DNA from: an uncultured Lachnospiraceae bacterium | Lineage (GTDB): Bacteria > Bacillota > Clostridia > Lachnospirales > Lachnospiraceae | Direction of reading: 5' to 3' | DNA length: 12,226 nucleotides | NCBI GenBank assembly: GCA_947628025.1 | Contig: CANQYH010000075.1 | Coordinates: 1 to 12,226, forward strand | Shown: positions 7,164 through 12,226 of the stretch, in pieces | Numbering within the stretch: the first letter of the stretch is position 1 | How the letters are laid out: every line of letters begins with the position of its first letter | Made by a program: the position numbers and the translations under genes | The notes under the pieces: generated by a model | Seen by the model: the letters and a program-made list of their open reading frames with translations, nothing else | Told to the model about the DNA's origin: nothing | The model's database searches: none

Positions 7164-8013
7164 TCCGTTTTCTCCTCTCTTTCCCCGCACGCCGAACAGG
7201 CCTCCTCCCGGAGGTCCCCTTTTCCCGCGCGCTCCATTTTACCGCCCCGGGCGGCGCTTCACCCGGACCATACTCCACCAACGTAAAGCGGAAGAACCCG
7301 TAACCGCCGTATTCCGGACTCCCCTCGCCCCTCTCGACGCTCCCCTTGTCTATGTAATACCTGCCCCTGTATTCCGCCGGCGTCTTTGCCTCCGCGCGGA
7401 AATAATCCCGGTCCGTGATGATCCGGTACTCCGGCTCCGGCCTCCTCAGATTCCTGCTGCAGTTCCATCTCTTCCCCTGCAGCGCCTGGCTCGTCCCCAC
7501 CGTCCGGTTCGAATACTTGACCAGATAGTCCGCCAGCTGCCGGTACTGCCCTGATTCGTCCAGCGGATAGAGCATCGGCCGCCCCAGCTTTCCCCAGCAC
7601 TGCTGTACGATCCGTGAATCGATGTAGTTCACCACCAGATGATGATGGCGCGCCCCTTTCTCCCCGATCTCCATCACGTGGACATACCGCAGCTCCTGCC
7701 CCAGCTTCCGGTACTCGCCCCGCAGCTTTCTCAGGAACTTCGAGATATCTTCCTTCATCTCCTCCTTCGTCCGGTGCGCCTCCTCTTTCCCCCTGGCATA
7801 CCCCAGGACCACATGCAGGTCCCCCGGCCCGAAGTTCTCATTCAGCAAAAGACGCAGCCGCCGCGCCGCCTCCCGATTGTTCACCCGCCTCTGCCTCTCC
7901 GACATGGGAGCCGTCCTCTTCTTCCTGCCGCCTCCCCTCCTGCCGTACCTGTATGTATAATATTTCTCGTACTCGATCGTACGGCCCGCTTTCGTGATCC
8001 TCAGGACATACAT
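7108..8013 (-). CDS. Rolling-circle replication initiator, HUH family (ORF2/G2P type)
   Basis: A 301-residue HUH endonuclease-type Rep. Such enzymes nick one strand at the origin, stay joined to the 5' end through tyrosine and start rolling-circle synthesis. Motif 1 is DLHVVLGYA (65-73). The metal-binding HUH motif is ARHHHLVVN (His123-His125). The catalytic motif YLVKY has two tyrosines (Y163 and Y167) on one helix, matching the YxxKY form of phiX174 gpA. WNCSRNLRRPEPEY (183-196) fits the C-terminal signature I associate with the ORF2/G2P family. Residues from about 262 are a basic, Lys/Arg/Glu-rich tail. GGGAGG lies seven bases before the ATG. Terminators on both sides isolate rep and its small partner as one unit. 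Activity is predicted, not shown. Confidence 0.9.
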   Translation of the reverse strand: MYVLRITKAGRTIEYEKYYTYRYGRRGGGRKKRTAPMSERQRRVNNREAARRLRLLLNENFGPGDLHVVLGYARGKEEAHRTKEEMKEDISKFLRKLRGEYRKLGQELRYVHVMEIGEKGARHHHLVVNYIDSRIVQQCWGKLGRPMLYPLDESGQYRQLADYLVKYSNRTVGTSQALQGKRWNCSRNLRRPEPEYRIITDRDYFRAEAKTPAEYRGRYYIDKGSVERGEGSPEYGGYGFFRFTLVEYGPGEAPPGAVKWSAREKGTSGRRPVRRAGKERRKRSEEKKKSETKNGAGGETV

Positions 8014-8032
8014 GGTCCATCCTCCCGTGTCG

Positions 8033-8057
8033 TTAAGATAATTGGTTTATCAAGTGT
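8033..8057 (-). other. Candidate double-strand origin / nick site for the HUH Rep
   Basis: In the short AT-rich spacer before rep the minus strand carries ACTTGATA (8055-8048), the same eight bases found at the phiX174 gpA nick site (CAACTTG|ATATT); CTTGATA also occurs at the pC194/pUB110 nick site. A GC-rich hairpin ends right upstream (8061-8079). An inverted repeat GATAA/TTATC (8051-8047 and 8041-8037) overlaps it. The predicted nick is between 8051 and 8052 (CTTG|ATA). TTGATA could be read as a -35 box, but nothing like a -10 box lies 17 bases on. A 7-mer match can arise by chance, so only the position beside a matching Rep makes it persuasive. Confidence 0.5.
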
Positions 8058-8084
8058 AAAAACCGGGACGCGCCCGGTTCCTTT
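8058..8084 (-). terminator. Rho-independent terminator between the Cys-rich gene and rep
   Basis: On the minus strand AACCGGG (8079-8073), loop CGCGT, CCCGGTT (8067-8061) form a perfect seven-pair stem that runs into a five-T tract (8062-8058, two of the T belonging to the stem). It lies 57 nt or more past the stop of the 82-residue gene and about 45 nt before rep. The same hairpin directly precedes the candidate nick site and could double as an origin structure. Confidence 0.8.
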
Positions 8085-8140
8085 CCGGCTCCCTGCCACG
8101 GCTTTTCTCCCGCGTTTTAGTTTACATAAATCTGCACGGT

Positions 8141-8389
8141 CTATCCGGCAGGCCGGTTCCCATCCTTGTAAAAGGCCTGGAAATAGGGGCATTCCCCGTA
8201 CTGCTCCGCACAGCAGAACAGCTCCAGGTATGCCGTCTGTTCCTCCCGGTCCCGGAACCGGAGCTGGTTCCTCATCTCAAAACCCATGTTACTGCGGATC
8301 AGCTCACAGGTGATCGTGTAGTCCCATCCTCCCGCCCCGTACCTGTGCGTCACATACATCGGACATATCACTTTCCTGCCGTGCGGCAT
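8141..8389 (-). CDS. Small cysteine-rich protein, putative zinc-binding
   Basis: An 82-residue protein. The frame is open to 8629, but the ATG at 8389 is chosen because GGAAAGGAG lies about seven bases before it, and the longer version would overlap the previous gene and run through a hairpin. Cysteines at 9 (ICPMY), 28 (ITCEL), 59/60 (ELFCCAEQY) and 67 (ECPYFQAFY) are spaced as in a small metal-binding fold, and the paired CPxY/CPYF motifs resemble small phage and mobile-element proteins common in clostridia. No function is known to me; a DNA-binding or regulatory role is a guess. It stands alone between two terminators, so it probably has its own promoter in the AT-rich 8401-8433 segment. 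Confidence 0.8.
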   Translation of the reverse strand: MPHGRKVICPMYVTHRYGAGGWDYTITCELIRSNMGFEMRNQLRFRDREEQTAYLELFCCAEQYGECPYFQAFYKDGNRPAG

Positions 8390-8425
8390 CTCCCCATCTC
8401 CTTTCCTTACCTTATATTTATAAAG

Positions 8426-8471
8426 AAAAAAAAGCCTCCTGAGCCGGTACCCCGTTCCCGGATACCGGCTC
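8426..8471 (-). terminator. Hairpin with T8 tract after the HTH gene, terminator-like
   Basis: On the minus strand GAGCCGGTA (8471-8463) pairs perfectly with TACCGGCTC (8449-8441), nine pairs, around a 13-base loop in which CC and GG can pair further. Eight T follow at 8433-8426. The T tract is seven bases away from the stem (AGGAGGC between), more than usual, so termination may be partial or may use a different fold in which GGAGGC pairs with an upstream GCCTCC. It lies about 85 nt after the stop of the HTH gene and about 40 nt before the next start. Confidence 0.6.
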
Positions 8472-8556
8472 TCTCCGTGCACATCATCCCTGTTCCCGCC
8501 ACCCCGCCCGGGAGGCCCCCTGGGGAGGCCCTGCGGCCCTCTTCCCGCCATTCCTG

Positions 8557-9765
8557 TCAGCCTTTCCCGCTCATGAACTCTTCCATATCCATCTGTCCCT
8601 TCAGATCCGCCTGCGCCAGCTCGCTGCACATCCCGTCCAGCAGCTCCGCCAGCATTCTCGCGGCCCGCCTCGCCGTCACCGGGTTCCCGCGTCCCAGGGC
8701 CTCCCCGATGACCCCCAGCAGCCGCCTGGCCTCGGACAGCCTCCTATCTTCTAATGTCTCCGGCCCATTCCCGCCGGCCCGGTCCGGCTGGGCGCTTCCT
8801 GCTTTCGGCCCTGCCGCCTTTGCCCGCTCTTTCTTCTCCTTTTTCCCGCCGGGAGACGCATTTTCTTTCCGCCCCGCGTCCGTCCGCACTTTCTCCGGCC
8901 GCGACACTTTCACCGCCGCCTCTTTCTTTTCCGTCTCCTGCTGCCGGTACGCCTCCGCCAGGGGGAACGCCTCGCCGTACAGTTCCTCCCAGTTGTCCTC
9001 CACATACCCCCGCTCCGCCAGCGTTTTCAGGGCCTCCCCGGTCTCCGGCCAGCCGCAGACCGCTTTCTCCCCGGTGCGGACCGTCAAAAGTTCCGGCCGG
9101 CCGCTCTCCTTTACGACCAGCATCACCCGCCCCACGCCTCCGACCCGTGCGACCATGACCACGTTCCCGCTCGGAGCCACGATATCCATCACATCCGCCT
9201 CCGTCAGCTCCCCATACAGATCCAGGCGCAGCCTCACCGCCTCATGCATGCGTTCATATTCGCCCGGCTTCCCGTGGTAATACTCCCGCAGCATCCGCAC
9301 CAGCAGCGTCTTCTCTTCCGCGCCGGCCTCCGCCTCCATTTCCAGCTCCATCGGCGTCACCTGCTCCTCTTCCCGGAGCTCCCGCTTCAGCTGCCGGATC
9401 TCCTCCCGGGTCGCCTCCAGCGGGACCGCGTCCACCACCACCTGCGGCAGCGTCAGCATCTCCGACAGCTTCGCGTACCCGTACTTCCGGTACCGCTCCT
9501 GGAGCTCCTCCGAATACCCGCCCTCCGAGTACCGGTCGTTGATCGCGATGTAGCGCGACACCACGTCCCGCGAGATCCCATACTCCGCGGCCGCGAACTC
9601 AGCCACCGACCCATAGCCCGAACCCGCCAGCACGTCCGTATCCCTGGCCACTTTCAGCATGTACCCGATCCGCACGAACGACTCCGCCTCTTTCTGCAGT
9701 TCATTTCCCAGCCTGTCCCGGAATTCCTCATAGCTCCCGGCCCCGTATTTTCTCAAACCATCCAT
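8557..9765 (-). CDS. HTH (ParB-like) DNA-binding protein of clostridial mobile elements
   Basis: A 402-residue protein. Residues about 25-110 form an all-helical domain with a helix-turn-helix (GYGSVAEFAAAEYGISRDVV, 50-69), then SRYIAINDRYSEGGYSEEL and YGYAKLSEMLTLP. This resembles the ParB/KorB-like HTH proteins common in Lachnospiraceae conjugative elements and phages. A charged helix (EEIRQLKRELREEE) and a central domain of about 160-275 (MHEAVRLRLDLYG, VVMVARVGGVGRVMLVVKE) follow. Residues about 285-335 are a Lys/Glu/Pro/Gly linker, and the end is helical (ARRAARMLAELLDGM). AGAAAGGA lies seven bases before the ATG. It follows the PcfJ-like gene by 31 nt, a pairing I recall from mobile elements. 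DNA binding is likely; target and purpose are unknown. Confidence 0.8.
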   Translation of the reverse strand: MDGLRKYGAGSYEEFRDRLGNELQKEAESFVRIGYMLKVARDTDVLAGSGYGSVAEFAAAEYGISRDVVSRYIAINDRYSEGGYSEELQERYRKYGYAKLSEMLTLPQVVVDAVPLEATREEIRQLKRELREEEQVTPMELEMEAEAGAEEKTLLVRMLREYYHGKPGEYERMHEAVRLRLDLYGELTEADVMDIVAPSGNVVMVARVGGVGRVMLVVKESGRPELLTVRTGEKAVCGWPETGEALKTLAERGYVEDNWEELYGEAFPLAEAYRQQETEKKEAAVKVSRPEKVRTDAGRKENASPGGKKEKKERAKAAGPKAGSAQPDRAGGNGPETLEDRRLSEARRLLGVIGEALGRGNPVTARRAARMLAELLDGMCSELAQADLKGQMDMEEFMSGKG

Positions 9766-9796
9766 CTCTCTGTCCTTTCTGCTCCGCGGATCCGCG

Positions 9797-11932
9797 TCAT
9801 ATCGCCTCCGCCTCCATGAAATCCTCCAAAAGCCCTTTCAGCACCCTGGTATTGTTCTCCTCCTGCAGCTGCCGGATGTTCTCCTCCCGCAGCCTCGCGC
9901 TGGAAGCCGCCAGCTCCCGGTCGCGGCTGCTCAGCCGGTTCCGGACCTCTCTCTGCCATTCCCGCAGGAACCCTCGGATCTTCTCAATGCCGGGCTCCTC
10001 GTCGTACATCGACCTATGCTGCCGGATCGTCCCGCCCGGCTCCACCTCCAGCGTATAGAAAGGCACGTCCGGCTCCTCCGTCCTGCGCAGGAAACAGATA
10101 TACGTCTCCCTGCGGCAGATCCGCTCAAAATACCGGTCGCTCGCGCCCGCGCAGTGATGCAGCGCATATCCCTCCGCCGAGATCTCCGCCAGGCTCCGGG
10201 GTACGACGACCATGTAAGGATCCGACCGGTACTCATACTTCCCGCGGATTTCCTCCAGTATCTCCTCCGCCCCCGGGTACCTCTCCCGCATCGTCCTCGC
10301 GGTCTTCTCCGCCAGCTCCCGGTCTTTCTTTATCCGCTCCATCATTTCCGCTTTCCGGTACTCCTCCACAGCTTCGCCGTGCCGGAGCTTCAGGTCCCTC
10401 GGCCGGTAGACCAGCTCATCGGTCAGGTCTTTCCCTATCACCCGGCACATGGACATGTAGTCCTCATACTGCCGGACCACCTGTTTCTCCGGCATCCCGG
10501 CGTACCCCGACGCCTGCTGCTTCCGGATATAATGGACGGCCTGCTTCGGCGACATATTGCCCAGCATTGCTTCCATCTCCCGCGGCAGCAGCTTCCGCCT
10601 CAGCAGCCAGTCCAGATCCTCCTGCTCCAGCTTCCAGCCCTTTTGGTCCGCCTCCTGCATCCAGGCCACCATCCGGAGCCCGCCGTCCCTGTCGCGGATC
10701 CGGTTGATCTTCTGTTTGTCCCTGATCCGGAACACCCCGCGGATGCCGTCCCCCTCCAGGTCCAGCGCACAGCCCGCGCCCGTACAGCTCTCTCTCCATT
10801 CTTTCTGCCACAATTCACCCATCAGCCGGTAGAACCTGCCCCTGAAAAGCATCTCCACGGCGGCCGCCTCCCGGTCCGACAGCTTCCCGTTCAGGACCAG
10901 CGTCCAATAATCCATGCAGATCCCGCGCTTCGCGAACTGGATATACGCCGCCGCCCGTTCCCGGCGCGTGTACTTCCCCTCCAGGTCCTCCAAAAACGCC
11001 TCCAGGCCCTCCGTATACAGGTATGTCCTGTCCGGGAACCGCCAGTTGCCGGTGTTCCTGTCATTCCACCCGATCCAGTTCCTGTAATAGACAGTCTCTT
11101 TCCATCCCCTGGATGTCAGTCTCCCGACCACGCGGATATTTTCCTCCAGGTCCGTTTCCCTGCCTCTTCCGCTCCAGGATACCCGCGCCCAGACGAAACT
11201 CGCCGCAAAGCCATCCCCGCCAAACGGCCGGATCAGCAAAAGCTTCTCCTCCCGGTCCACGCTCCCGGTCCGTGTCTTCACCCGTACCCGCCGGCCGCAT
11301 CCCGGGCACACAGCCCATCCATTATGTACCGGCCTTTTTCCATCTTCCCCCCACGCCCCGTCTTTCGGGAAAGAATCCCCGCACGCGCTGCAGGACCAGC
11401 ATGCCTTCTCTTTCTCATAAAAAAGGAAATCCTCCCCTCCCAGGACCCCGTGCAGCCATTCCCCCAGCCCATCCGGCAGAGGCGGTACGGCGTCCATCTC
11501 CCTCCTGACCCGCTCGTCATGCAGCTCCCTGCGCCTTTGCCGGCGCTCGCGGTTATATTCCTGTTCCATCCAGTGGATTTTCCCGCTCTCCGTCCGGGGC
11601 CACGTCCCGCACCCTTTCAGCATCTCCCTGGCCAGTTTCCTGTCTTTCCTGCCGGCGAACTCCACCTTATCCTCGAGCGGATCCGTCTTCCACTGGTATT
11701 CCAACGGGTCGTACCCGAAAACGGCACTCAGCTCCCACCGGTTCCATTTACCGCTGCTGTCAAGATATAGGGCGTACTCGTACGTTTCCGTATCGATGCA
11801 GTACCGCCCCAGCCGTTTCCCGTCCCGGAAACAGTCCAGCACCAGCACTTTCCCGCAAGCCTGCGCCGCCATCACGTTCCCCTGCTTCCGCACCGTCCTC
11901 GCCTTCAGCCCGCCCAGCATTTTAAGCTTCAT
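9797..11932 (-). CDS. PcfJ-like protein with a zinc-finger motif
   Basis: A 711-residue protein whose C-terminal part, about 572-665, is a PcfJ-like domain: SAEGYALHHCAG (585-596), then YICFLRR, VPFYTLEVEPGGTIRQHR and a closing helix GFLREWQREVRNRL. PcfJ was named from the conjugative plasmid pCF10; its biochemical role is not settled to my knowledge. Near the N-terminus, C181-x2-C184 and C209-x2-C212 (CSAC and CPGC) form a probable zinc ribbon, with C178 close by. The middle is helical, with repeated Arg/Glu-rich stretches. GGAGG lies nine bases before the ATG, which overlaps the previous gene by 11 nt. PcfJ proteins occur in conjugative elements and in Firmicute phages, so the gene alone does not decide the element type. 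Confidence 0.88.
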   Translation of the reverse strand: MKLKMLGGLKARTVRKQGNVMAAQACGKVLVLDCFRDGKRLGRYCIDTETYEYALYLDSSGKWNRWELSAVFGYDPLEYQWKTDPLEDKVEFAGRKDRKLAREMLKGCGTWPRTESGKIHWMEQEYNRERRQRRRELHDERVRREMDAVPPLPDGLGEWLHGVLGGEDFLFYEKEKACWSCSACGDSFPKDGAWGEDGKRPVHNGWAVCPGCGRRVRVKTRTGSVDREEKLLLIRPFGGDGFAASFVWARVSWSGRGRETDLEENIRVVGRLTSRGWKETVYYRNWIGWNDRNTGNWRFPDRTYLYTEGLEAFLEDLEGKYTRRERAAAYIQFAKRGICMDYWTLVLNGKLSDREAAAVEMLFRGRFYRLMGELWQKEWRESCTGAGCALDLEGDGIRGVFRIRDKQKINRIRDRDGGLRMVAWMQEADQKGWKLEQEDLDWLLRRKLLPREMEAMLGNMSPKQAVHYIRKQQASGYAGMPEKQVVRQYEDYMSMCRVIGKDLTDELVYRPRDLKLRHGEAVEEYRKAEMMERIKKDRELAEKTARTMRERYPGAEEILEEIRGKYEYRSDPYMVVVPRSLAEISAEGYALHHCAGASDRYFERICRRETYICFLRRTEEPDVPFYTLEVEPGGTIRQHRSMYDEEPGIEKIRGFLREWQREVRNRLSSRDRELAASSARLREENIRQLQEENNTRVLKGLLEDFMEAEAI

Positions 11933-12209
11933 CCCGTCCCGCCTCCGTTTCCTCCAGCCCGTCCGCTCCCAGCCGGTACCATCTCCCCGGCCGGATCCCG
12001 TCTTTCACCACGAACAGCTTCGCGCCCTCCACCATGCCCGGCTCCGGTTCCACCAGAAGTCCCAGCACTGCGCCGGCGCATCCCCGCACCACCGGGTCCC
12101 GGCCCCTGGCGATGGCGATCCCGCCGCTCTCCGCCGCCTCCGCCCGGTCCTCCCGTACCTGCAGCATACGCCCCTCCGCTTTCCAGGCCCTGTGCGGATG
12201 GGACACCAT
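11922..12209 (-). CDS. Small unknown protein upstream of the PcfJ-like gene
   Basis: About 95 residues from the ATG at 12209, which sits nine bases after GGAGGGG. An ATG at 12218 lies only one or two bases from the same site and is less likely. The frame is open to the window edge, so a longer protein beginning outside cannot be excluded. The protein is not recognised. It has a hydrophobic stretch GCAGAVLGLLVEP followed by GAKLFVVKDGIRPGRWYRLG, which looks like a small beta-rich domain. The 11-nt overlap with the PcfJ-like start indicates co-transcription and probable translational coupling. Confidence 0.7.
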   Translation of the reverse strand: MVSHPHRAWKAEGRMLQVREDRAEAAESGGIAIARGRDPVVRGCAGAVLGLLVEPEPGMVEGAKLFVVKDGIRPGRWYRLGADGLEETEAGRDEA

Positions 12210-12226
12210 ATACACCATCCCCTCCA

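Noticed and set aside
8037..8055. TTGATA before rep as a -35 promoter box
   Set aside because: The sequence about 17 bases downstream is ACACGG, nothing like a -10 box. The nick-site reading explains the motif better, although a promoter elsewhere in the spacer is still needed.
8390..8629. N-terminal extension of the 82-residue Cys-rich protein up to 8629
   Set aside because: It would overlap the HTH gene, run through the hairpin and T8 tract, and encode a Gly/Arg-rich sequence. A clear ribosome binding site marks the start at 8389.
1..12226. CRISPR arrays, insertion sequences, tRNA genes and attachment sites
   Set aside because: I looked for evenly spaced repeats, transposase motifs, tRNA-like folds and integrase-linked repeats on both strands and saw none. 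Without alignment tools, weak examples could have been missed.

Overview
The window reads as part of a tailed-phage genome (a prophage, a free phage or a phage-plasmid) from a G+C-rich Firmicute, most likely a gut-type clostridium (Lachnospiraceae/Oscillospiraceae-like). The host call is inferred from strong AGGAGG-type ribosome binding sites before nearly every gene, the protein families present (PcfJ, Prp, an ORF2/G2P-type Rep) and the G/C-rich third codon positions. Every gene lies on the minus strand, so biological order runs from position 12226 down to 1. No integrase, repressor, lysis, tail or tRNA gene is visible, so lysogeny and full morphology cannot be judged here.

Layout in transcription order. 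(1) 12209-8557: an accessory/early block with an unknown small protein, a PcfJ-like protein carrying a zinc-finger motif, and an HTH/ParB-like protein. (2) 8471-8058: an 82-residue cysteine-rich protein flanked by two hairpin/T-tract terminators. (3) 8054-6764: a replication unit with an AT-rich spacer carrying a phiX174/pC194-type nick-site sequence, a two-tyrosine HUH rolling-circle Rep, a small coiled-coil protein, then two consecutive hairpins, the second a good intrinsic terminator. (4) 6645-1: a packaging and head operon with terminase small and large subunits, P22-type portal, Prp-type cysteine protease, scaffold, N4-gp56-family major capsid protein, a small head-region protein and the first six codons of another gene. 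Genes in this block are separated by about 35 nt or less, or overlap.

How the parts fit together. The scaffold and capsid proteins both begin with an LxLxLFD motif that aligns residue for residue with the LNLQFF|A site cut by Prp in Firmicute ribosomal protein L27. With prp encoded between portal and scaffold, this suggests a self-contained head-maturation protease system. The HUH Rep and its candidate origin suggest that DNA is made by rolling-circle replication; the concatemers could feed the terminase. Both ideas are inferences from motifs and gene order.

There is no gene-free stretch over 300 bases. The two largest gaps (6646-6827 and 8390-8556) hold the hairpins described below. Several long plus-strand open frames lie opposite the real genes; they are treated as by-products of G+C-rich codon use.
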